Below are positions 23,284-31,560 of a stretch of DNA of 31,560 bases, one piece after another. The notes under the pieces are model-generated. The model saw nothing but the letters and a program-made list of their open reading frames with translations. It was not told the DNA's origin and did not search any database. The DNA is from Amphimedon queenslandica. Taxonomy: Eukaryota; Porifera; Demospongiae; Haplosclerida; Niphatidae. Each line of letters starts with the position of its first letter. Within the stretch, counting starts at the first letter, position 1. The translations under genes were made by a program, and so were the position numbers. The stretch spans positions 139,354-170,913 of the forward strand of contig NW_003546308.1 in NCBI RefSeq assembly GCF_000090795.2. Reading direction: 5' to 3'.

Positions 23284-24021
23284 TCATTTCTTCTTGTGTC
23301 TATCTCTCTCTTGGCTGCATCTCTGACAGAACCACTTCCCTTTCGGCTTAGAAGTGAGTCCGACACATTGAAAATGAAACCACTCAATGGGACAGTCAGT
23401 ATTATCGCACCCAATCATTTCACCAAAGGAGACCTGATGACAGAAACAGTACGTCGGCTCATTTGGGTCGACCGGCATATCTAAGACGTCAGTACCGCCC
23501 TGAGGTGACCCCAAGTTCCCTCCCATTCCTCCTCCTTCCTCCGAAAGGGACTCTAGTCTTCTCTTACGTGAGCTGTTACTCGACTCACTTAATCTCTTCC
23601 TTCCTCTTGGTGTGGCGGCCCCCAACATGAGTCCTCCATTATTGTTACTCACAGACGAGCGACGAGCGTGATCGCTGTCTTTTAGTTGTAACTCTTGCTC
23701 AAAACGTCCTAGATCAGAATCAAGGCTCCGTATGTGCTTATCTATCATTTCGTACATTTGCATCGCGAGCTGGACCTTGTCGTCACTGTACTCTTTTGCT
23801 TTTTGATACAGCTCGTCAATCTTGCTTAGTCTCGCCTTTCGTTCGCTCTCTGAGAGTGTTGCCACCACCTTTTTGTAATCCCTCACCCACTCCTCGACCT
23901 CGTTCGTGGTGTCTTTGGTTCTTTGGTCAAGGTCTTTCATGAGTGAAAAGTTTCTCTGGAGCTCTTTAGGAAGGTGTTCTATTGTTTCGAGGAAGTTTTC
24001 GAGATATATAGCAGACGCCAT
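23284..24021 (-). CDS. Inhibitor of growth protein (ING4/ING5 type), intronless
   Basis: 245-aa chromatin reader, a probable subunit of HBO1/MOZ-type histone acetyltransferase complexes by family. The N-terminal ING helical domain (residues 1-105) includes YLENFLETIEHLPKELQRNF and EYSDDKVQLAMQMYEMIDKH. A basic, serine-rich linker follows (GRKRLSESSNSSRKRRLES), a likely nuclear localisation region. Then comes VLDMPVDPNEPTYCFCHQ and a C-terminal PHD finger with complete ligands (CFC, GCDNTDCPIEWFHFQC, WFCQRC). Residues that read H3K4me3 in ING PHDs are present (Tyr before CFC, the GEMIGCD segment, Trp in IEWFHF); the usual VSYGEM is VSFGEM. It ends in a basic KKK tail. Single exon, unlike its intron-rich neighbours. 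Divergent from SEC31. Confidence 0.94.
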   Translation of the reverse strand: MASAIYLENFLETIEHLPKELQRNFSLMKDLDQRTKDTTNEVEEWVRDYKKVVATLSESERKARLSKIDELYQKAKEYSDDKVQLAMQMYEMIDKHIRSLDSDLGRFEQELQLKDSDHARRSSVSNNNGGLMLGAATPRGRKRLSESSNSSRKRRLESLSEEGGGMGGNLGSPQGGTDVLDMPVDPNEPTYCFCHQVSFGEMIGCDNTDCPIEWFHFQCVGLTSKPKGKWFCQRCSQERDRHKKK

Positions 24022-24257
24022 GTTTTGTTTTGATGATCACGTGATGCATTTGTGGGTGGATAGTCACACCTACAAAATCACTCATTCTCAGATCTTGGAA
24101 CCTGAGAATAGGAACGAATCTAGACTAAAACAATACACGTATCTAATTGAGTTTCAAAAGAGTTAAAAATAGAAAGCGACACGACCACGAGTCATTGTGA
24201 AGCTAAAAGAACCATTCATCATTGTCTTGTGAAGGAGAGAAGGAGGCAAAGAGAAAC
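24022..24257. promoter_or_regulatory. Bidirectional promoter region, ING / SEC31, with TCACGTGA
   Basis: 236 bp between divergent start codons. A perfect palindromic E-box TCACGTGA lies at 24037-24044, only 16 bp upstream of the ING ATG. This 8-mer is the core of CLEAR, USF and MITF-type sites. No TATA box is evident. Confidence 0.55.
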
Positions 24258-27200
24258 ATGGGGAGAGTAAAAGAAATAAAAAGAACAGCCAACGTGGCCT
24301 GGAGCCCACGCTCAATCCAGTCCATGTACTTAGCTGCTGGCACAGTTGCCCAGCAATTAGATGCTACATTCAGTACGACAGCAAGCCTCGAGATATTCCA
24401 ACTTGACCTGAGCAAAGGAGGCGAGGACATGCCACTGGTCGGTAGCATAGAAACGAAGCAACGATTCCATAAATTAATTTGGAGTGGGTTTGGCCTTGAC
24501 GACTCGTATCCAATGGGCGTGGTCGTTGGAGGATCGGATAACGGGTCCGTCACACTCTGGAATGTGGAAAAGATTGCAAAGTGAGGAACAAATTAATTTA
24601 AAATTATAAATACTTATTTTACATTGCATGTATGAATGACAGTGTTAAAATACAATGCATTTGTACATTGAAAAGAATGATTAGCATTTAAATAATAATT
24701 TCTTTATTAGTAGTATTTAAATAATTTCTATTTCTAGTTCAGAGAGTGAAGATGCTCTAATAACTAGTCTGGATCAACACATTGGTGCAGTGAGGGCACT
24801 GGATGTCAATCCCTTTCAGTCTAACCTCATTGCTTCCGGTGCTAGCGAGTCGGAGGTATTCATATGGGACCTCAACAACCCCTCCAACCCCATGAGCCCT
24901 GGCAACAAGCTCCACCCACTTGAAGATATCAGCGGGATCGCTTGGAACATGCAAGTTCAGCATATTCTCGCATCGACGTCTCCCAATGGACGCTCGGTTG
25001 TTTGGGATCTGAGGAAGAATGAGCCCATCATTCAAGTATCTGATTCTAACTCAAGAGTAAGTCAATGAGAAAAGAATGTTTTTATCATTTTATGTACATT
25101 TTGAGATGGGAATTACAATGTATTTTTGATTTCAGTCATAATTAACATGTTAGAATTATATACTCTTTTCTCTTCCTCTTATTCCTCACTTCATAGATTC
25201 GCTGTAAGTCCATAGCCTGGCATCCTGAGGTAGCCACACAGCTGGTCACTGGTTCAGAGGATGACCGTAGTCCCATTATCCAACTGTGGGATCTACGATA
25301 CGCCACTGCCCCCCTGAGGGTACTGGAGCAACATCAGAGAGGAGTCCTTAGTCTCTCCTGGTGCCCTCAAGATGCCGACCTGTTGCTGAGTGCTGCTAAA
25401 GACAATCATGTGTATTGCTGGAATCCTAATACTGATGTACCAGGGGGAGAGGTTAGGAGTCCCTCTAATTACTGTTTAATTACTATTATTATAATTAGCG
25501 ATTTCTGTATGTTGCTTGATTACTAATGTATTGAGTTAGCTTCTGTAATTACTATCTTATAATTAGTGATTTTACTAGCTCAAGATCCCTGCTATGTTAA
25601 TTAGAATGTTACATTGTATATTAGTGTATTGAGTTAGCCCCTGTAATTACTGATCATTATTAGGTTGTCTATGAGCTTCCTGCTACCTCCCAATGGATAT
25701 TTGAGTGTCAGTGGTGTCCACGCAATCCTGCCATCATTAGCACGTCCTCGTTTGACGGTCACGTGACCTTGTACTCCTTATTAGGAGGGGGAGGAGCTTC
25801 TGATGATAACAAAGGCCTTGAGAGCCCAGTGGTAAGGATTGAGTGGGTGTGAGGGTTGAATGTTATTATTATTATTGTTATTATTATTATTATTATTTTT
25901 GTTGTTGTTGTTATATTTGAATAGGTTGATACTAGTGATCCTTTCTCAGCCATTGCTGCTCAAAAGACCAAGAGGGTGGATACAGCTCCTTTAAAGACTC
26001 CCCCAAAATGGTTTAGGCGTCCTTGTGGAGCAAGATTTGGAGTGAGCCGCTTTCTTATAATTTTACTCTATCTCTTTTTAATTTTATTTGTCTAGTTTGG
26101 TGGTCAGCTAGTCTCCTTCTCCTCTACTAATCAACCCTCCCCTAGTGTTGTTCATATTAGTCAGGTTGTGACTGAGCCTCAGCTATTGAAGCAGTCTGAT
26201 CAGTTTGAAACTGCAATGAGTCAGCACTCTTATCTTGAGTATTGCTCCAATAAGATATCGTCTGATCCTGAGCACGAGCAAATATGGAAGTTTTTAAAGG
26301 TACTTAACATAGTAATGTACACATGGCAGTATGTAGAACGTTTGAGCTGATTCTGACTGATAATTTTGGAGTTATAAGTATTTTTTTAAAAACAAGCCAA
26401 TTTTTGAAAAAAAAGCAAAGGCTATAGCCCATGGTTTTTTTTCCAAAAAATGGTTCCGAAATCACCCTCAATTTTTATTACATTTTCTGATACACATTGA
26501 TGTCCTTATGCTGTGTAGAAAGTTTGATCTGATTCCGACTTCAATTTTTCAACTTACGGCCATTTTAAGAAATCGTCAAAATTCTGAAAAATACCCAAGG
26601 CTATAGTCCATAGTTTTTTTTGAAAAAATGGCTCCGAAATCACCCCCCATTTTTATTACATTTTCTGATACATATTGATGTCCTTATGCTGTGTAGAAAG
26701 TTTGAGCTGATTCCGACTTCAATTTTTCAAATTATGGACATTTTAAGAAAACGTCAAAATTCTGAAAAATACCCAAGGCTATAGTCCATGGTTTTTTCCA
26801 AAAATTGGCTCCGAAATCACCCCCAATTTTTATTACATTTTCTGATACACATTGATGTCCTTATGCTGTGTAGAAAGTTTGAGTCAATTCCAACTTCAAT
26901 TTTTCAAGTTACGGCCATTTTAAGAAAATGCCAAAATTTTGAAAAATACCCAAGGCTATAGTCTATTGTTTTTTTTGAAAAAATGGCTCCAAAATCACCC
27001 CCAATTTTTATTACATTTTCTGATACATATTCATGTACTTATGCTGTGTAGAAAGTTTGAGCTCATTCCGACTTCAATTTTTCAAGTTATGGCCATTTTA
27101 AGAAATCGTCAAAATTCTGAAAAATACCCAAGGCTATAGCCCATGGTTTTTCCAAAAAATGGCTCCAAAATTACCCCAAATTTTTATTACATTTTCTGAT

Positions 27201-30200
27201 ACATATTGATGTACTTATGCTGTGTAGAAAGTTTGAGCTCATTCCGACTTCAATTTTTCAAGTTATGGCCATTTTAAGAAATCGTCAAAATTCTGAAAAA
27301 TACCCAAGGCTATAGCCCATGGTTTTTCCAAAAAATGGCTCCAAAATCACCCCCAATTTTAATTACATTTTCTGATGCATATTGATGTCGTTATGCTGTG
27401 TAGAAAGTTTCAGCTGATTCCGACAAATAATTTTTGAGTTATGACCATTTTTACAAAAGGAGCAAATGGGTTTTTGCTTGTCACGGATTTTGTTGTTAAT
27501 CATTTTCTCTTCATTGTTCTTTTAGGCTAAATTTGAGCCTGAGCCGAGGAGACATTACCTTAACCTGTTAGGACTGAGTCCTGAAAAGCTCGCTGAAGAA
27601 GTTTGAATTACATGTACTGTAATTGCACATGTACATGTATGTATTGTAGGTGAACAGTTGGATTGATGTCAAGAAGCAATGGGATATAGTGGAGAATAAT
27701 GATAAAGATGAAGGAGAGGAATCAGTTGCTACACTACCGCTGACCGACCCCGAGGGAGAGACTGCCCCTCTCTTTGACTCTGAAGGTTAATAACTATTAA
27801 TAACTGACGTAGTACATGTACATGTACTTACATGTATATGTACATGTAGGTCCAAGGAGTCCTTTTGATGATATAGCTCGTGAAGTCACACCTCCTACTG
27901 CAGGTTTATTATTGTTTATTGTTGTTGTTATTATTGATTGTTGTTTTTTTTTTGTTTGTGGCAGATTTGTTTACTTTTGCTACCGGTGAAGACGGGAATG
28001 ATCTTGATGATGATTGCTTGCTCACTAAAGCATTGTTGGTTGGTAATTTCAAAGCAGCAGTTGACGTATGCATTAAAACTGACAGAATGGTAAAAAGATG
28101 TTATATTACATATTATATTAGTACATATTTGCATCATTTCTGTACTGACTTTATTGCTCTTTCTTTTTCTTTTCTTCTTCTTTATTTTTCTCTCTCAGAG
28201 TGAGGCACTCATACTATCAGTTGCTGGAGGGTCCGAATTATTCCAATCAACTCAGAAGCAATTCTTTGAGAGCAAGAAATCAGATAGCACCAAGGTTTAA
28301 CACCTTAAACCATTCCATCCTTACAATTAAACACACTATTACTCTTTTTTACTCTTTTTAGTTAATATCACTGATAACCAGTAGGAAATGGTCAGACATT
28401 GCCCAGTATGGTGACCTTACCAACTGGCGTGAAATACTCTCTTGTCTTGTCACGTATTCTACCAACGAAGACTTCACTAAGCTATGCGGTACAGTCGTCA
28501 TAGTAACAAGCCACACCTTTATTCTTTAATAGATGTACTCGGTAGGAGACTGGAGGAGACAGGGGACGAGGGTTGCTATGACAATGCGGCACTGTGTTAC
28601 ATATGCTCGGGGAATGTTGCCAAATTCGTCGAGTGTTGGTGAGTGGGTGTATCGATCAATAGTGTGATATATAATTGTATATGTACTGTAGTTTGAGATC
28701 TCGTGATGGTAGTATTGATAATCCATTGACACTCCAAGAGCTGATTGAGGAGGTTATGCTACTCCGCGAGGCCATAAGGAGTAAAAGTAAAGGAAACCCA
28801 GTGACCATTGATAATGGAGTGCTGACTGAACAGTTAGGGTAAGGCCCTGTGGGATGACTCTTAATTACATATAATGTTCTTTTTTTTATTGTACATGTAC
28901 ATGTATATTGTAAATGTTATGAGCTGCTGAGCTGTCATTGCCATGTAGAGGATTGACAGTTTAAGGTTTAAGTTCATGCAGTTTGAAATTTTAAATCAGC
29001 TCAATCTTTATAAAGGCATCAAAATAAATGTATTAGAAAATGTAAAATTGGAGGGTGATTTTGGAGCTATTTTTTGAAAAATGATATAATTTTTAATTTG
29101 TTATCGTACAATGTAGTTCATATGCTGCACTGCTGGCTAGTCAAGGAGCACTGAAGACAGCTTTATTGTACCTTGAACAAACAACTAGTGATCAAGTAGC
29201 TGCCTCTCTCTTTTTTTCTTTAATTTTATTTGTTTCTATTTCTCTCTGTCTCTAGTCTGATGTTAATCTTCTTCATGATCGTCTTTCCCAACATTTAAGA
29301 GGGACGTCCCCACGGTGTCCCTTTCAGCAAGTCAATGTTAAACCCGTTGCTCCTGTGGTCACACCCACTGTCCCAATGACCACGCCTACCTCGACCTCGA
29401 TGATGTATACTAATATGTACCAGCCAAAGGTGCCAGAAAATGAAGTCACTAAAGGGTTAAATAATCAACCCCAACCTACTTATTATAATAATATGATGGG
29501 CGGGGCTCGTCACGATTATTCTCATCAGGTAGGGTGTGGTCTGTTGTCATGACAATTACTAATGTTTTTAGGTTCCTCCAATGGTACCATCATCACATGG
29601 TACCATGGCTCCACCTATCCAGGCTCCGCCTACTTATAATCCTCCGAGTGTTGATATGTACCCTCCTCCTGGTTCTCACTCATTTCCTGGGGCTTGGAAC
29701 GACCCACCCACACTCAGGCATGCTAAAAAGGTTTTTTACTAAATTGTACATGTACTGTACTACATATAATTATACCGTAATTTATATCCTCAAATAAAAG
29801 CCTGTCTTGCTACTTATATAAAGTATGTAGGTCAAACAGAAGCATGTACATGTACATGTATGTTCAAATTAAAGATAAGAACCACTATAGAAAGATTGAC
29901 CATAGTGTAATGCTATTTATCAGAGACCCCTTCATTATATTTCATGATATATTTTAAAACTATTTTATTTTATTAATAGCAACCCAAGGTCGTAGCCCCA
30001 CCTGTTCCAATGACTAGCCCGTTAGCATTAGCTCCAGTGGAAGATTCTCCTCATCATGCTCCTGCTAATGTCCCATCAGTTCCTCCACCTAGCACTGGAC
30101 CACCTACTAGCAATATGCAGCCTAATCCTGTAAGTCATTGTTCTTATACAATCCTTTTATTTCAAAGCAAAATTGTCAAATTGAAGTCTTGGTATTTACC

Positions 30201-30935
30201 ATACATTAGGTTGCTCCTGTTAAAGCTACAGCTCCTGACCCAATTCCTCAGCAGCCCATCCCACCTGAACATGAAATACTGCACAGTGTATTCAATGGAC
30301 TGCTAATGCAGTGCAAATCAAGAGCCAATAATAACGTAAGGACAGACGATGTGTACATGTAAATTGAATTTTTATAATAATAATACAATACCGTATAGCT
30401 TGAAATTTTCGTGGAATGTAAATTTCGTGGTTTTCGTGGTTATGGGCTGCCCACGAAATTTAAACCCACGAAATCATTGAAGTGCCATCCCCTTACAGGC
30501 TATGTAAACTGTCAACCACGAAAATTAAACCACGAATTGCCCCACCAGGAGCAAACCACGAAAATATCAACCCACGAAAATATCAAGCTATACGGTATTA
30601 GTTCTTCATGTAATTGACTCTGTATTTTTTACAGGTGATGCGTCGTAAAGTTGACGAAATAAGTCGTAAACTTGATATCTTATACGACCTGATCCGTCAG
30701 TCTCGTCTCTCACCTGACGTACTGCAAGGACTTCACGCCATTGCTCAAGGTAAGAGTAGCCCCGTAGAGCCTGCGTTTACCTTAACTTCCTTTTATAGAT
30801 GTTCAAGGTGTTAATTACGTGAGCGGGCTGGCCCGTCTCACCCACATGGTGTCTACTAGTAACTTGTCAGAGATATCTTCATTCATGCCGGGCATAAAGA
30901 CACTGCTACAGTTAGGAATGCAGCTTAGGGTCTAG
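24258..30935 (+). CDS. SEC31A: SEC31, COPII outer-coat protein
   Basis: Forms the COPII cage with SEC13 at ER exit sites. Exons: 24258-24580, 24738-25056, 25197-25451, 25664-25831, 25925-26041, 26096-26299, 27526-27600, 27650-27785, 27850-27903, 27965-28089, 28199-28294, 28362-28488, 28533-28638, 28692-28838, 29117-29195, 29256-29528, 29572-29730, 29980-30129, 30210-30335, 30635-30749, 30799-30935; 3291 nt, 1096 aa. The start MGRVKEIKRTANVAWSP matches the family; an upstream in-frame ATG at 24222 is less likely. A WD40 propeller comes first (QQLDATFST, GASESEVFIWDLNN, WDLRKNEP), then PPKWFRRPCGARFGFGG, the helical coatomer element (TKALLVGNFKAAVDVCI, LTNWREIL), and a proline-rich region with GAWNDPPTL near residue 910. 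Trp910/Asn911 correspond to the SEC31 residues that insert at the Sar1-SEC23 active site. The C-terminal helical domain ends HMVSTSNLSEISSFMPGIK. Somewhat shorter than human (1220 aa), mainly in the proline-rich part. Confidence 0.95.
26335..27455 (+). repeat. Repeat family B, six tandem units in SEC31 intron 6
   Basis: A tandem array with period about 177 bp. The core GGCTATAG(C/T)C(C/T)AT recurs at about 26420, 26599, 26777, 26954, 27132 and 27309. Each unit also carries GTAGAAAGTTTGAGCTGATT, AAATCACCCCCAATTTTTAT and TTTTCTGATACATATTGATG. It makes up nearly all of the 1226-nt intron 26300-27525. Short open frames inside it are not coding. Confidence 0.92.
28970..29095 (-). repeat. Degenerate family B fragment, reverse orientation (SEC31 intron 14)
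   Basis: Read on the minus strand, this gives a diverged version of the family B sequence around AGCTCCAAAATCACCC, ATTTTCTAATACAT and GAGCTGATT. It is a single partial unit inside the intron 28839-29116, separate from the main array. Confidence 0.6.
30389..30597. mobile_element. MITE-like TIR element, copy 2 (SEC31 intron 19)
   Basis: About 209 bp. The left end TACCGTATAGCTTGAAATTT and the right end are inverted repeats over about 26 bp with one mismatch, flanked by TA on both sides. The interior holds many copies of TTTCGTGG and its complement CCACGAAA, and no coding potential. It has the same outer CCGTATAGC termini as the element at 15916-16105 but a different inner sequence. Confidence 0.8.
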
Positions 30936-31135
30936 AGTAGGACTTGGAACTAGCTTGCTATTAATAATTTATAAATATTTGAATAAGGGAAGGGCAGGAT
31001 ATTTTAGGAACAGGTCAATTATTGTATTTTTTTGTTTATGCTTTCTCTCTATTTTATTTCAATTTTGATCATGAAATGTACTTTAATAATAACTTATTAT
31101 GTTTTGGGTGGGTGGGGATCAGATAAAGGGATAAA
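30936..31135 (+). other. SEC31 3' flank, no clear feature
   Basis: 200 bp between the SEC31 stop and the next candidate ATG. AT-rich, with a GGGTGGGTGGGG patch at about 31106-31117. It should hold the SEC31 3' UTR and any promoter of the next gene. I see no canonical AATAAA here. Confidence 0.4.
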
Positions 31136-31387
31136 ATGTCTGAAGTAAGCGAGTCTACAAGGTTCATGCATTAAGAGAATTATTCACTTCATTAGTTCGA
31201 TTATCATCCAGGCAAGTGTCTGTTTTGTAAAGAAGAAACAGAAGTTCGGAGTGTTAAAATATTTGATTGCTATGACTGGCATAAATTCTGTGCTTCTTGT
31301 CTCAACTCTTCATTATTAAAGTTCTGCCCAATTCATGAATATTCTTTAAGAAATCAAGAAAAACCCATGTGTAGGCCAGCCAATTAA
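31136..31387 (+). CDS. Candidate 66-aa RING-like zinc-finger protein, two exons
   Basis: Exon 1, 31136-31144, encodes only MSE and ends at donor GTAAGC. A 51-nt intron (31145-31195, ending CATTAG) follows. Exon 2, 31196-31387, is 64 codons in frame with stop TAA, giving 66 aa. Cysteines and histidines fall as C11-x2-C14-x13-C28-x3-H32-x2-C35-x2-C38-x8-C47-x2-H50. This fits the RING spacing, with His in place of the last Cys. Key phrases are CLFCKEE, DCYDWHKFCASC and KFCPIH. If folded it would bind two zincs and might act as a minimal E3 or adaptor; that is inference. The start and short intron are predicted only from splice signals. Alternatives are the last exon of a gene with different upstream exons, or a degraded gene fragment. 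I do not recognise the family. Confidence 0.5.
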
Positions 31388-31560
31388 ATCTAGCTGTCAT
31401 CCATTTATACATTACACAGATAGTTTACATAGACTTGTGTGACATAATGACTACTGAGTGTATTATTGGTAATGGGTTAATATAGGTAATATAAGATACA
31501 TTTCTTTTGTCTCCTTAAATTCCTCTAAATGACTTTCTTCATTTCACTAAAAAAATCCCT
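31388..31560 (+). other. Right edge, nothing recognised
   Basis: 173 bp of AT-rich sequence after the RING-like open frame. I see no exon or repeat family in it. Confidence 0.5.

Noticed and set aside
26939-27139. Open frame of 66 codons inside the family B array
   Set aside because: It merely runs through repeat units, and codon-level similarity follows the repeat rather than a protein. The equivalent frame is broken in neighbouring units.
26335-27455. CRISPR-like regular spacing of repeats
   Set aside because: The whole 177-bp unit repeats, with no unique spacers, and it lies in an animal gene intron. It is a satellite-type tandem array.
29773-29805. Third CCGTATAGC-type TIR element (TACCGTAATTTAT)
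   Set aside because: Only the first few bases match, and no inverted partner end is visible downstream.

Overview
The window looks like an early-branching animal, most likely a demosponge such as Amphimedon. The evidence is metazoan-type genes with many short GT-AG introns (several of 43-54 nt), very AT-rich non-coding DNA, and abundant TGTACA/ACATGT hexamer tracts. The species is an inference. Exon models were built by hand from homology, splice signals and codon phase. Every internal junction of the ARL1, UBR5, cathepsin D and SEC31 models keeps frame, and so do all visible TBC1D5 junctions.

Layout, left to right. (1) 120-5774, minus: TBC1D5 (Rab GAP linked to retromer), 14 exons visible, running off the left edge. 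Its large intron 333-2697 holds two intronless plus-strand tectonin/fish-egg-lectin-like genes (522-1277 and 1713-2462), a tandem duplicate pair with matching promoter elements. (2) 6066-7258, minus: ARL1, a Golgi Arf-like GTPase, 9 exons. (3) 7495-20541, plus: a complete UBR5-type HECT ubiquitin ligase, 23 exons, 2680 aa, divergent from ARL1 across a 236-bp promoter. It keeps the propeller, scaffold and HECT catalytic cysteine, but I find no UBR box, no MLLE domain and no recognisable UBA. One of its introns carries an antisense tRNA-Asn(GTT). (4) 21072-22909, minus: cathepsin D-like aspartic protease, 8 exons, 389 aa. (5) 23284-24021, minus: intronless ING4/5-type PHD protein. (6) 24258-30935, plus: SEC31 (COPII outer coat), 21 exons, 1096 aa, divergent from ING across another 236-bp promoter. 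(7) 31136-31387, plus: a candidate two-exon gene for a 66-aa RING-like zinc-finger protein that I cannot assign to a family.

The introns contain two tandem-repeat families (A, about 186-188 bp; B, about 177 bp). They have different bodies but share their junction sequence and a palindromic CTATAG core. There are also two TIR elements flanked by TA (about 190 and 209 bp) with the same CCGTATAGC termini.

Functionally, four genes act in membrane traffic or lysosomes (TBC1D5, ARL1, SEC31, cathepsin D). UBR5 and ING act in ubiquitin signalling and chromatin. Nothing shows that this clustering is more than chance. The observations most worth following are the missing domains of UBR5, the 66-aa RING-like gene, the lectin pair nested in TBC1D5, and the linked architecture of repeat families A and B.
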